DNA from: Epinephelus fuscoguttatus
Lineage: Eukaryota > Chordata > Actinopteri > Perciformes > Serranidae
DNA: 64,000 nt
NCBI RefSeq assembly: GCF_011397635.1
Contig: NC_064758.1
Span: 22,528,513 to 22,592,512 of the forward strand
Direction of reading: 5' to 3'
Below, piece after piece: positions 24,930 to 37,662 of this stretch. Position 1 is the first letter of the stretch; every line of letters begins with the position of its first letter. Below the pieces are notes generated by a model, which did no database searches, had not been told where the DNA came from, and worked only from the letters and a program-made list of their open reading frames with translations. The position numbers and the translations under genes were made by a program.

Positions 24930-25330
24930 GACTTAGCTAAACGTTAGCTAAGTTAAACTTAATGTTACTGCCCTCCTCTGCTCTCATCAAAGGCTGGTAA
25001 TTGTCGAGAAATTACAAGTAACGTTACCGCTAAATATAAATAAGTCGAGAAGTGGCGTTTGTGTGATTCAGAGGTGACAAAATTTTTTATTATGAAGTTA
25101 TTTTATTGCTACCGAGTCGGTTGCTAACGAGCTAACTGTCACGACAGTTAGCTTACAATGAAGTTAGCCTTTAGCTAGCTTTAGCTCGAGCATGTACCTC
25201 TCTCATAACGTTAGCTAACGGCTATTTTAATTAGCTAGGCCTAACAGATAAATATGTTGTTTATATGATTCTTTTATCGTTTTAACAATAAACAGACCGC
25301 AAAAGTACCTGCTAGCCAATGTTAGCCTAG
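24930..25330 (-). promoter_or_regulatory. def6: def6 promoter and likely noncoding first exon
   Basis: Dense GTTAGC/GCTAAC/TAGCTA repeats and CpGs mark the probable promoter. Two splice donors read on the minus strand are candidates for the end of a noncoding exon: AGAGAG|GTACAT near 25197 and TAGCAG|GTACTT near 25308. The likely matching acceptor is TCCTGCAG| ending at 24425, so the start-codon exon would begin at 24424. A transcript is needed to choose. Confidence 0.5.
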
Positions 25331-25449
25331 TTCCAGATGTCTGAATCAACAGCCACATTTTACATTTTGCCGAGAGCGATTCAAGTAATGATTTAGTTTG
25401 GCCTATGTTCAGTTGAGGACAGAACAAAGACAAGATATTTTAATATTCA

Positions 25450-26660
25450 AACTGATAAACTTTATTGTTTTTTTGAATACACACTAATACTGAAGTAGAT
25501 GCCTGCAACTAGTTTCAAAAAAAGTTTGGACAGGGGCAACAAGTCTGGGGAAAGTTATAAAAATGTTTAAAAACATCTGTTTGTAACATTAGACAGATCA
25601 ACAGGTTAACTGGTAACAGGTGATGGTGTCACGCATGGGTATGAAAGGAACATCCAGTCAAGACTGCTGTTCACATGAAAACACAGGAAATAGCCATAGC
25701 ACGAGGTTTACCCTATGGGTTTACCACGTCATGATGTGTGTCAGGTATGTAGGCGAATAGTTCAACAGTTTAAGAACAACATTCCTCAACACATAATTGC
25801 AAAAAAGGGGGGGATTTCACCATCTACAGTCCATTATGTCATCAAAAGATTCAGAGAACCTGGAGAAATCTCTGCATATAAGGGGCAAAACTAACTACCA
25901 ATATTGAGGGAGCATGTCCTTTGACCCCTCAGATGACACTGCCAACATAATTGTATAAAGTATATTCCTATAGGGGCTTGGCAACACTTAGGAAAACCAT
26001 TGTTGGTAAACACACTTTGGCTTTGCATGGCAGAGTCTAAACTGATAGATGCAGCAACAAAGCCATATATCAACAACATCCAGAAACGTTGCAGACTTCG
26101 CTGGGACTGAGCTCATCTGAGATAGACTGACCCAAGGTGAAATAGTGTGCCATTGTCTGACAAGTAATTAATTAATTTGTTTAATTTGTTTTTGGAAACT
26201 GTTACCTGCACAAAGCTCAAAAGCCAGCTTCAGTGAAGGTATGGAGTTGTGTCACTGCCCTTGGCATTATGGGTAACTTGCATGTCTGTGATGGGACCAT
26301 GAATGCTGAAAAGTACATACAGGTTTTGAAGCACCATATGCTGCCATCCAGACAACGTCTCTTCCTGGGATGTCCCTGCTTATTTCAGCAACCCAATGCC
26401 AAGCCACATTCTGCCTGCAGTCCAGTCAAGTCTCACATTGCAAGTGTGTGGCTCACTATGAAGTGTAACATATGAAGATGGAGACTGTTGAGCAACTGAA
26501 GAGCAACTGAAGCTGTATATCGAGCAAGAATGAAAAGAGCAAGAATGAAAAAGAATTTCAATTTCAGAACTCAAAAAAGTCCTGTGTTGAGTGTTGTTAA
26601 AAGAAAAGGTGATGTAACACAGTTGGTAAACATGCTGCTTTTTTTATGACCATTCTACAC
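25450..26660 (+). pseudogene. Dead Tc1/mariner-type transposon
   Basis: The element includes a 5' region with AAGTTTGGACAGGGGCAACA and a decayed transposase whose frame is clearest at 26233-26475. There HMLPSRQRLF and CLFQQPNAKPHSA match the Tc1 DDE core. The second catalytic Asp of the usual QQDNAKPH motif is Pro here. The stretch between that motif and the CSP...IENVW motif is deleted, leaving CSPVKSHIASVW. Upstream parts near 25900-26170 contain stops and frameshifts. The 3' part matches to about 26640 and then diverges. The copy cannot encode active transposase. It lies between the divergent def6 and troap promoters. Confidence 0.82.
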
Positions 26661-26863
26661 AGTGCCCCCACCTATTTGGAATAGGGACTGCTTTTAATAA
26701 AATAACAGAGAGGTAATGTTAATTAAACAGCTATTAAACAGCTTCTTTGTATCATTGACTGCTTTGTGTGCAGTTGTTTTGTAATGTTTTGGATAACTAC
26801 TGACATTTTCCATTGTGGTGGACGACAAAGATCTACTTTATTCTGCTTGGAGGCCGCGGTAAA

Positions 26864-27060
26864 CGGAAGTCACGTGGTAAAACAACTTTCGCGTCGTTAC
26901 CATGGAGCTGTTTACGAAGATCCGTTTCTCATTGGTCGACGTTGTCGTCATGACTGAAGTTCGCGCAGTGATTGGTTGTGACAGCTTCCTATTGCGGCCA
27001 ATGGCGGAGCGCGCTTTTTACAAACTGCTGCGAGTCCAGGAAGTTGACAGCCCACTGCGG
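26864..27060 (+). promoter_or_regulatory. troap: troap promoter: ETS/CACGTG and three CCAAT boxes
   Basis: CGGAAGT at 26864-26870 abuts CACGTG at 26871-26876. Then come ATTGG at 26931-26935, ATTGG at 26971-26975 and CCAAT at 26998-27002. The last is followed by a GC-rich GGCGGAGCGCGC stretch and probably the start site near 27030-27060. Several NF-Y-type CCAAT boxes at spacings of tens of bases are typical of G2/M genes, the class to which mammalian TROAP belongs. No TATA box is seen. Confidence 0.65.
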
Positions 27061-27195
27061 TGAGAAAGGACTCAACAAGAGCTCTTTAAATCTGCACAAA
27101 ACGCCTGGATAACCTAAACATTTACAATTAATCGATCAGAACTGCTTTTCTGGAGGCGCAGACAGAAGTAACAGGGGTCCTTTTCTATTTTTAAA
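27050..27195 (+). other. troap: troap noncoding first exon (probable)
   Basis: A donor AAA|GTATGT at 27196 follows a GC-rich start region. The next exon begins after CTCTAG at 27679, 25 bases before the start codon. The transcription start is approximate. Confidence 0.5.
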
Positions 27196-27703
27196 GTATG
27201 TAACGTATCTAGTAAACGGCTCTACGTGCGAATGTAGCGTGTGCTAAAGAGAAAAGACCTATTTAACAGCTAACGTTAGGCCATCTGCTCGGGTTAAAGC
27301 TAATCTACTCTCCTTAATGTTGCCTAGTTAACACGTTGGTTTGCACCGTACGCAGGTTTGGCATCTGTCAAGTATGTGCTCTGTTGTTCAGGCAGATAAA
27401 TGCATTTATTTAGTGCCTGATGCATGTTTTACTGTGCTACTGATGCATGGAGCTCCAGCTTACTTCACCTGCTTGTTTTTGTTGCTACTTAGTTACCTTT
27501 GGAGATTGTTAAAACTGTCAATTGTTAAAACTTTGGAAGTAATTTTAGTCTGACGTTTATGTTTCTGCTGGTGCATGATTTTTGTATTTCCTCTACCTTT
27601 ATGCACAGTTTGCTAAGAGCCTTTATTGTGTTTCATGCTTGGTTGCTCATTTGTGTTTGCCATTTGTTGCTCCTCTAGTTACTCTTCACGCCTTGCTGTT
27701 ATT

Positions 27704-30700
27704 ATGAACTCTTCTCCAGTTCTTCGTCAGCAAAGTCAGAACAAAATCCACAGTGACCTCGTGAGGTAAGACAGCTTATGAAGCACTCGAGACATTTTCT
27801 CACATATCTTCAGGGCTGGATATAAAAGCAGCCTGAAAGTACCAAAAGCTTGCATCAAATGTCCTGTTACATTTGTAATCTTGTTCACTTATTGTTTTTT
27901 TTTGTTTGTTTGTTTTTTTGACAGTTCTTGTATTGCTGTTGTATTACAACATAACATTTGAGAACTTCATCATTTTTGTTAAATCCAAAACAAGAGAAAG
28001 ATGCTTACATTTCTTAATGTAAAGCAGGAAACAATTGTCTTGGTATTGGTACAGAAACTCTTTTGGTAATAGTTGAAAACAATTTCAAACAACTTTCAAC
28101 TCTAATTGCATTTATTCATTTTTTTAATTGACTGGTTTTGTCCATACAGAACGAAGAATGAACATAACAAAATGCCACCGCACCCAAAGCCTTCCAAACT
28201 CCTCTCTGCGCCTCCCCTTTCCAACCAAAATATTGAGAACCAGGATCCAGGAAATTCAGAAATGGGTAGGAAGGTACCTGTGCGACCAGGTATGAGTAGG
28301 CTTCCAGTGCTTGCAAAGAGCCTTCATCTCCAGACTCCATCCGACTTCAGTCAGTCTCACTGTAGGTGGGAGGAGAAACCTCTGGCTGTAAGTGCCTCCT
28401 TCCCATCCTTAAGATTTAAATGTTTTCTGTTTAATAAGATGAATCTCATGTTTTTAATACTTTATCATTTTCCTACAGGGGAAACTTAAGAAGAAAAAGC
28501 CAGTCACCAGGCCTGTACCTTTCAACCTGTCTCAACCCAAGAGCTCAAGAATAGCCACTGAAAATCAACAACCTGTCACTGTTTCACAATCAAGGACTGG
28601 CACTCGTGCTGCACAGCCTGATAAGAATTTATGCAATGCTCGTCTAAAAACCCAAAACTTGAATACAAAACCTGCAGCTAGGTTAAACTGCAATGTGGAC
28701 TCAACTAAAGGCACAGGGAAGTCAAGTGGAAAGGTGTCAGAAAATACATCCCAGCCCTCCAACACATTTAAGACTTCAGCCACTTTGTCCAATCCTTTAT
28801 TCTCCGTTTCTAATATTGCAATGCATCAGTCCAATGCTGCTACTTCTGCACAGCCTGCTGTTAATGCAGACACCTGTTTAGATAACATGAGCCTGCTCAG
28901 TCTCAAAGATCCAGCCAAGACATCCCAAGGTAGTCAGAACATGCAGCTGACCATGCAGGGCAGTTCAGCTGGTAAGTTAAATGTGTTGCTTTTGATGCTT
29001 TTGAACAGTACACTTCCATTTGTGTTGTGCACAATATGACAGAATATAGTTGTGTCCTATGTTTGCATCTGAACGTGAACCTGGGGTTCTGGTGTCAATA
29101 GGGATGGAAACTGATAAGACTTTATTGATATTTTTTGATGCTGTTATTTTGCATATTAGTCCAATTCTTTATTGTTCCCCTTATTGATTTCAGATCCATT
29201 TCATGTGTAGAAGAAAGTAGGCCCACACAAGTTTTCAACATAATTTTATTAACTCTGAGTCCAAATACAGTGTAGGTGAAATGAGAGTATATTTGTTCAG
29301 CATTTGTCTTTATTTAGGTTTTCTTGGTCAAAGGAAAATCTAGTAAGCTTGTCTGCATGACCCCAATAATATTATGACAGGATATTATCCTTGGTAGTGG
29401 ACATGCTGCTCAATTGGGAAGCAGTGGCACTAAAAATTTCATTTTACAAACGTTACAAGCCGGAGCACTGTTGCTATCTGTCTCTGAAATAGAGCCACGC
29501 TCTGGACCATTTCTTCCTCTCCGCCATGACTCCATCTTGTTTTAAGTTTCCAGTAGCGTAGAATAATGAGTTTAATGTCATTGTTTTGCAATGTGTAACT
29601 TTCAGAAAAACATACCAGCATCATTGATATTAATTGATAAGTTCAGAGGCATATTATTCTGGTGGATCCGACAATTTGGAACTGGTTCTCGATTCCCCTG
29701 CCTGTGTGTCAAAGTCCTGCACTTTGTACACCTGTCACACGGTACCAAAATGTAGTGTTTCTCTGAATATAATCCAGGCAGTGATTATAGTGATTATAAT
29801 GCCTCAACAACGTAAAAAAGCAGTTTAGTAAGGTACAAATATAATATTCAGGAGACAAGGTTGATCCAAAATGCACAAGAAGCAGTAGCTTAGCTAAGCT
29901 TGTAGCTTATTAATTAGATAGCTAGAATCATCAGAGTATTAGTCATTGCCTGCCCCATTTTTGTTGTTGTGGCTTTGTAGACTACATTGTTTACTTTTCA
30001 TGTAAATAGCAATCAACAGAGTTTCTTATGTATTTCAGAAAAAGGAGAGAACTTTCAATCTGATCACACGGCTTTGCTGAGTATTCTCCGAAACGAAGGA
30101 GTAAGCACCACAGGTCTGGGATCTGGAACTCCACACTCCAAACCCTATAACTATCTGGTAAGTTTGTTTTGTAGTTGTTGTTTACTGCCTCCTTGTATGA
30201 TATCTTTTAGTCCCTGCCTTTACATTGACAGGTCGTTATTGACGTTTTCAGTGCTTATCTTTGTCTAAATAGTGATTTCAGTGTTAAATTATTTTACTGT
30301 CAGAAATCTTTTGAATGTGTTAAATAATCATTTGCTGGTGATTCCCTTGTTTGCAGCCCCAGCGAGTGTCTGTCATGAAGAGTCGACAGAAAGCGAGACC
30401 CATAATGGGTAAGCACAAGATTAGAAACATAACGTGTTACCTGAAAGTACAGATTGTGATCACAGCAGATATAAAAGTTGTTTTTCAACCAGTCACAGAA
30501 CTGTGAAGTTATGTCTTGGTACATTTATGTATTTGTAGAGCTGCAAACTATTTTTTCACACATTTGTTAGACATTTTGGGTAATACTCTTATTCACTTTT
30601 TTGCAATTAGTCAGATGGCAGTTAGAGGCGGACACAGCTAGCCTGGCCCTGCCCAAAAGTAACTGTCAGGGCCATACTGCCATGCACATTAGTGTTTCTC

Positions 30701-33700
30701 CCACTGGTCTCACCCACACACTTCTACATCAGGATAAACATTACTTGGAAAGTTTTGCAAATACAAAACCTCTGTGGTTTAAAATTTGTGAAGGTAGGCC
30801 TGTACTATGTTGGAATTGTCAGTTAATATTTGTAAACAGTATCACAAGTGAAAGTGAAAGCCAACCCCAGTTGCTTGGGTCTTAGTCTCGCCATATCTGC
30901 ATTGTTTTGTCTCTGTGTTTGTGATTTTTGTAGCTTCCTTTTTGATACCAGCTGCTTACAGTCTGGTACCTGGTAGCTACCTATTTATTAAGTCCCAATC
31001 TCACCTGCACACTGTGACCAGAATCATCCCAAACACAGCAAAATAAGAAAATGCAGGCAGAGGACAGAGTCTCTGCAGAAAAAAAACACTGCCACACACA
31101 CTACTAGTGGATCATAAGTCATTATTGAAAGAGATCACTTTTTTATGAGTCGATACATTTGTTTTTTTCCCCCCCAGGAAAATCATGCATAGTATACCTT
31201 TATAAAAAAGAATACTAAGTGACTCTGGTTGCAGTTCAAGATGTCCTATCAGCAGTTTTACAGTCGTCTGTTTTAAAATGGAGGTCCATGGGGAAAATAG
31301 TTTTTGAGCCACAGGGTTTTTTTTAGTTGCAGTACTGTGAGTGCCCACTGGAACAATTAGCAGCAGGGCTGAGTGTTGCTGCCGAATCCAACTCTCTTTG
31401 TACATCCATAACCCAGCTAAGAAAAAGTGCAGGACATAACCTCTTGTCACACAGCACCATGTTTTTGTACATAAGTTTTTGTACAAATGACACAGACAAA
31501 ATCTAATGTGTTAACAAATGAGCTTTATAGGTGCTAGTGGGCAGGTTTTGTTTCTGTTGCAATGAGTCAGGCTGGCTATTCCCCTCTGTGTCCAGCCTTG
31601 GTGCTAAGCAAAGCTAACTGGCAGCTGGTTTCCACTTCATATTTACTGTATAAACATGAGAGTGGTGTCTGCCTTCTCATCTAACTCTCAGTAAGAAAGC
31701 GAATGAGCATGTTTGACAATTGCAGAACCATTGCTTTAAGTTAATTCATGTATTGTTTTTTTTTTTTGTTTAAACACTATCTATAGGGCAACTTAATGCA
31801 GTTGCAACTTTAGAGAATCCAAAGTGATGTCTTGTGTTGATAAGAAATGAAAAGAAATTGTAGTAGTTGTAAAACTGAACAGTACTCAGTATTACTTTGT
31901 TAAGTACAAAGTAGGGATGTGCACAACTAGTCTATGAAAAGTTGCTACCCCCGCTAGTTGGCAGCAGAAATATTAGTCAGTCAAACTTAATATCAAAATT
32001 ATTATTTTATACGACTGCATTCACCCAATGAAAATGTTGTAGTGGTGATCAGGTATGTTTCTTAAAGATCTATTTTCCTGAAGAATATTGCTTTCGATGT
32101 TATTTGTTCATTTTATTTAGTGAGTTGTTGCCATGTTTTCTGGGATAATACACAAAATGCCACACAGCGTGCACAATACAATTTGGTTATTGAAAAATGT
32201 GATCAATGAGTTCAAAAAGCTTTTATGATATATAATTTTTGTTTTCGGAAATTTTTAGCCTTGGAGGTTATAATTTTGACTGTTTTACAGATGTTTTCCT
32301 ACTTTTAGACTAGTCAGAGAGTCTAAGTTTAAGCCTTTGTTTAAATGTCAAGGAAATTAGCCGTTAAGGACATCCCTAGTACAAAGTTAAATAACAGACA
32401 ATGCAATGTAAATGATTCGGCCTTTGCATGCCAGTTGAATCCGTGCTGTTCTTACAGGATCAGTGAAGTCGATGCCGTTCTCCCCGGACCCCGCTGCACT
32501 GGAAAGTATCTTGCAGAACGAGGGAGTGAAGGTTGGAGGGCCTGTGGGTGCCACACCCGGAAACTCTGTCTGTCCTTCAGGCAGAGGCACTTCCATCTAC
32601 ACAGTGTGTTTACATTAAATTTTTCAGTTCAGCTGTTTTTATTTTCATCCTATTACATTGCTTTTGAAACACATTTTCATGTACTGTGTTGCTTTGTTTG
32701 TCAGGCTCAGAGAGTGCCAGTGAAGAAGAATCATGCAGAGGCGAACGGAGGAGCAATAGGTAAGATGCAGAATCATTGTTCTTTTTATCTTATGAGACCT
32801 AATGCATCCTTATCTCCTTGTCTCTTTACCCTGACGTGACGCTGCTGTTTTATCCTCAGCAGTGGCACTCAAAGAGACTCCGCAGAAGAAATGGACTCCT
32901 CAGAGGGTCCGCAACACCAGGCATCAGCCCATGTCTGCCATGGTCAGTACTGATCTATCATATGTTTACGCTCCGTTTGGAACATGGTGTCTCTCACAGT
33001 CACTCCCTTATCTCACCACGCTGCTGTTTTCAGAAATGGCATCTGTCGACACAAAAGTCACCGTACGTCGGCACTCCCGGGCTGCGGAGCTGCAAAACCA
33101 ACCTTCATCCGCACCAGGAGGTGAGAGCAGGAAATCATGTCAATTTTACAATGTGTCTAGAGAGCTTTTACACATCAGCTTTATGTGCAGATAAGATTTC
33201 ACGCACAGTCAAAGCCAGAGTAAAAAATTGTTCTTTATTAATTCAAGGCAGCTACAACAAAGGCATGATCACTTTCTGATTTTCAATGGATGCAACATTT
33301 CAGAAATTTAAAGATAACGCTATGTAAACAAACAGTCATGCCCGGTTCTACGGCTGTGCAAAAGCATGCATTGAACCCTTAGTTAAAATTTAAATATTAA
33401 GTGCACAGTGTGGGCGTCTCCATGCACACCTTCTTTTTTAGTTCATGTATGTGCAGCAGTACAATATGCAAAGGGCTTGATGAAAGTGAATATAGCCCAG
33501 ATCGGTGGGTGTGGTGATTGTTAAGTACTCTCACATTCAGATCACTGGCCCCTGGTTGAAAATGTTAATTACGTATGCAATGCAAAAAAAATAAATCAGG
33601 TTAATAAATCAAAATAATTAAAAGGAAAAGTATTAAATCCTCATATCTGAGAAGTTGGAACCACGCAAAGTTTTTGCGATGTGACATGAGATGTTTCAGT

Positions 33701-36700
33701 TTTGCAACCTCACTGCAAGATGGCACTAAGTCCTACACACTGGACCTTTTTAATGTTATCCCCTGTGCCGAATTTTAAAAGAAGATGTACATCATTAATC
33801 CCCGAGGGGAAATTCAATTTTTTTCACTCTGTTCTCATATACGCACAGGCCTGAAATACACACACATGCACAAACAGAACCTAAACATGCATTAAATGGA
33901 GAGATGTCAGAGAGAGGGGCGCTGTCGTGGACAGGCGCCCGGAGCAGTTGGGGGTTCAGTGCCTTGCTCAAGGGAGTCCTCGGCAGTGCCCGGGAGGCGA
34001 ACTGGCACCTCTCCAGCTATCAGTCCACGCTTCATACTTGGTCCATACAGGGACTTTAGCCGGCAACCCACTGGTTCCCAAACCAAGTCCCTATGGATAC
34101 TTATGCGCCACTGCACTGTTTGTCTAATGGAAGGACAGGATATAAATCTTTCTGTAGGTCTCAATAGCTGAAATTGCGATTTCTGTGCCTTTTTAGTACA
34201 GCCAGTCGAAGTTAAAGGTGTAATATGCAGGATTGTCTGTTACTGCAGCAAACATGCTCGCCAGTAAAAGCCAACGTCAGATTTACTCTCTCTGGCGCTT
34301 TGCCCAGCTGTATTTGTGTTTTTCAATGCTGTGTCTCTTGGATGCATGCTACTTACAGTCTGGCACCTGGTTGCTACCTTTTTGTGAAGCACCGACCTGT
34401 GTAATGTGACTGCAGTTGGTTCGGATCGAGGTTGAAAAACGTTCTCACCACAAACGAACCACACCAGGGTTCATTTGTTGACCGAGACCACCTCCTCAAG
34501 TAGCTCTCTGTCCGGTTGTTTTGGTACGCACCCGAGGGTGATTGCTGTGTTCATACATGCCCAAATGAACTGCACTTAGGGGGCAAACCAGCTTCGATTG
34601 AACCGAACATAACAGGGCAGGTGTGAAAGCACCCTAAGATACTGAATAACAGCTTTGTGCAAATAGATGTGAAAACAACCCATTGTAAATGGGGATCTGA
34701 AAATGTTAACAAATTTAAGCATCATCAAAATCAGTATTTGCAGAGCGGACAAATTTTAAAAGTTGGCAGCGATGATGCTACATCATTGTCGCATTAAAAG
34801 AGACTTTTTAATATGTAATAACTACAGTAAAATGAACTTGATGCAGTAGCTTTGAACCAGAACATATTACCATCAGTGCATATATTTTTAACCAGAAATT
34901 AACACACATCACTGTCTTGTTTGTTGGCAGACGATTGTCCAGAGACTATTCGATGATCAAGAAGACGAGCACAGCACAAATGTGATGGACAAGCATCCTG
35001 AGACACAAGCGGAGCAGCTTCCAGCTCAAGCCGCAACTGTAAGAGCTGGGATCTATATTCAATTAAGTTTTTATTATTAATTTAAAATGTATTGCAAAAT
35101 CACTGTGTGTTGTTTGGTGTCATCTGTCACTCCTCTAGGCTAAATCCCTCTGTGAAGAAAAGGTAGAGATGAGCAGGACAAACAGGGAGGAGGATGAAAA
35201 GGAGAAGGAGCAAAGGATTGTGGGAGGACAGTCGTTCTTTCAAGCACCACAAAGAGAGTCTGTCATTTTTTTCTCAACGGGCAAAGCGCTATTAAGAGCT
35301 CCTCGTTTTGAGAAGCAGGAGAGCTCAGCCCGACATGAGCAGCACATCCCTGTGCTGCCAGTACATGAAGACGTGTCATCTGTGTCAGTGCCAACCTGTC
35401 AGATCAACCCTCCTGTTCAGAGTCTGCACAGAGGTAACACTCACATCCCATAATGATTAATCTTTCAGTGTCACACATACAATGAACATACTCCTGAAAG
35501 GTGACTGTAAATATCTCTTAAAAGTGCAGTCTTTTCTGTTACAGACCTCATAGTTCAGAAGACTTGTTCCCTGAGTCCTGCAGTGGCGATGCTGCGTAAG
35601 CGTCTTCCTCCTCTGGAGGAGCTTCGAATGGACGAGGAGGTGGCCTCCTACACCTCAGTGTCTGTCCCAGATGCTCCTGGGTTTCTCCCCCCTCGGCCCC
35701 GCTGTGGGAACCCATTGGCGTCTATCCTGCACATGGAGGAGTCCTCTGTGAGTATGCAGCTGACAGCGTGAATGTCCTGAAAAGAAGTATTAACAGCACC
35801 ATGTGTAGCATTTTTTACATTAAAAAGTATTTCACTGCTTCACTTTTGAAATTGGTGCTACATGACCAGATACAATAGAGAAAAGGGCTGTTGCATTCGC
35901 TTTTGCTCAAGAGTTAGAAAACCTACAACTATCAGAATACACTGTGACACACCAGACCACTTAACACCCCCACTAGTTGGTGATGTAATGAGAGCTTGGT
36001 TGTTTGGACACAGGAAACAATATGGCGGTTGGCTGGTAACAAACAATCTCAAATAACAGTTAAGCCTTAAGCTAAAATATGTTTCTGAAAACATTTTAGG
36101 TGAGAAAAAGGCTACGCAGAAACAGAATAGTGGTTTTATCAGCATTGCTTAATTTTAGTGTTTGATTATTTATTTTTTTTTAGCCTCTGTTAAGTGCAAG
36201 TCTCTCTCTAAATCTGCGTCTATACTCTTTGTGTCCGTGGTGGTGGGCATACAGAAATGCGAAGTACAATCTGTAGTTTTAGCTCCACCCCTCAAGCCAG
36301 TGAAAATCTGTATTTGAGCTGAGCGTAAGTACAGAGAGTTGTTGCATAGAGATGATACACCGTCTCATCTAGTTGCATTGGTGTGAACCAGCAGGTTTTT
36401 AGAACGTTGCAGAATGGTGCATTGCAAGTAGTTGCCTGTTTCAACTCATCTTGTCTGAACTGGGTATTACACATGCTTCCCACATTGTTATGATACAAGG
36501 CTGTTTGAAAATTGGCAAAATAGCCCTTTAAATAACTAGTTTAGAATCATTCATCAATCTGTTTATGTAAACAATAAGTGTATGTAAGGACAAATGAGTC
36601 ATGTGATACAATTAGTGGGTTTTTTGCCTAATAACTGACATGCTAATATGCTGCTGTTTAGAAGGTAGACATTTATTATGTTCACCAACTCAATTTAAAT

Positions 36701-37342
36701 TCAAAGTACTAAACACAAAGCACAGCTGAGGCTGATAGGAAGCATTGGACACATTTAATAACCAAATAACCAAAGTTATTATAATTAATCCTGAGGGAAC
36801 TATAAACGTCAGGCCCAGATTTCAGGACCATCAATAGAAAATGTTGCCATCATTAAAGGAACAACACATTTCCTTGTTTGCTGTCTTTAACCAGAGATGA
36901 GGAAATCTATTAGTTTGATGTGTTAGTTTAGTACAAATATACTGTAATAAACTGCATACTAAATCAGTTTTTGATATTCAGAGTTTTTACAAATTCAGTG
37001 CCCATAAAAAGGATTCATTGCCTTGAAAAACAAGAAAGCACATTAGCTTATTGCAAATCGTCCCCGCTGTGGGATGAATGAATGATTATCTTATCTTAAA
37101 TTATTGAACTGTTTCTTTAATTTACAACACAGTGCAGTGCCACAGCCGAAAGAGTTATCACATTTAGTTTAACATAGCACTTATAAACATGTTCATACAT
37201 ATAGTCTGTGTATATATAAACAGACACACAAGTTGATATTAATATTTATCTTTGTTTTGTTTTCCAGAGATTTGTTCCGATTGGCTTCGACCTCTCGTCC
37301 AGCTGTTCGTCTCCATGTAGCTCTCCACCTGAGGAGAGATGA
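27704..37342 (+). CDS. troap: Tastin / trophinin-associated protein (13 coding exons)
   Basis: In mammals this is a cytoplasmic, microtubule- and spindle-associated protein that peaks in mitosis. Coding exons: 27704-27765, 28150-28387, 28479-28971, 30039-30157, 30357-30408, 32458-32603, 32705-32759, 32860-32942, 33034-33120, 34931-35038, 35139-35433, 35545-35747, 37268-37342. All junctions keep frame, giving 671 aa (human 778). Identity rests on several blocks: ENQDP (50-54, human has the same), DPAALESILQNEGVK (332-346, human DPAALATILSGEGVK), VQRLFDDQ (448-455), and the C-terminal block MLRKRLPPLEELRMDEEVASYTS...GNPLASIL...RFVPIG, which parallels the human C-terminus. Most of the rest is low-complexity, Ser/Pro/Gln-rich and poorly conserved. 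Exons 4-5 and 6-7 of this list encode two similar modules. The long human Pro/Glu/Cys repeats are absent. Exon 8 has a CAGCAG tandem acceptor, so one Ala may be optional. Confidence 0.9.
30409..32457 (+). other. Long troap intron, no gene seen
   Basis: This 2-kb intron between the two duplicated modules holds no coding frame that resembles a protein. It contains A/T-rich runs. A phrase near 30949 (GCTTACAGTCTGGTACCTGG) recurs in similar form near 34351 in another troap intron, which suggests a shared but unnamed dispersed repeat. Confidence 0.5.
33695..33752. repeat. Fragment of the TAGTGTGTAGGATT MITE family
   Basis: AAGTCCTACACACTGGACCTTT is the inverted end seen in the copies at 8645-9380 and 44457-44787. 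Only the end is recognisable here. It lies in the troap intron 33121-34930. Confidence 0.5.
33905..34125 (-). mobile_element. tRNA-derived SINE, minus orientation
   Basis: Read on the minus strand, the head contains CATAGGGACTTGGTTTGGGAACC and GGTTGCCGGCTAAAGTCCC. The second is a B-box-like promoter segment (usual GGTTCRANTCC, here degraded). The body runs through GGTGCCAGTTCGCC. The same family lies at 40448-40570 in plus orientation. The element sits in a troap intron; open frames across it are false. Confidence 0.65.
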
Positions 37343-37656
37343 CTTTGCACTACAAGTACAGTATTTGTGTTACTGTTGATAACATAAGTTCACTCTGGTG
37401 TACTGATGAGTCTTTTTTAATGGAACTGATATTGTTTGTCCAACACTGTTGTTGCCAGCCTTAATACAAGTCCAAAGAACGCTGCTAGGAAATTTTTTTA
37501 GAAACCTTTTTGTCTTAAACATGTGTATGAACACTCTCATGAGATGCTTTCTAAAGGAATAAAGGTTATTTCTGTGAAGTAATGCATCTTTTACACTGCA
37601 GGCACTCATGTTTGTCAATAATGTAGATGCACGCCTACTAGAAAAAATGTCTGTTA

Positions 37657-37662
37657 AATAAA
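37657..37662 (+). terminator. troap: Candidate poly(A) signal of troap
   Basis: AATAAA lies 315 bases after the stop codon and is followed by an A-rich and then GT-rich stretch. An earlier AATAAA near 37558 and a later one near 37832 are alternatives. Confidence 0.5.

Noticed and set aside
32345-32839. 164-codon plus-strand frame in the troap region
   Set aside because: It overlaps the true troap exon 32458-32603 in another frame; the conserved DPAALESILQNEGV reading lies in the alternative frame with consistent splice phases.
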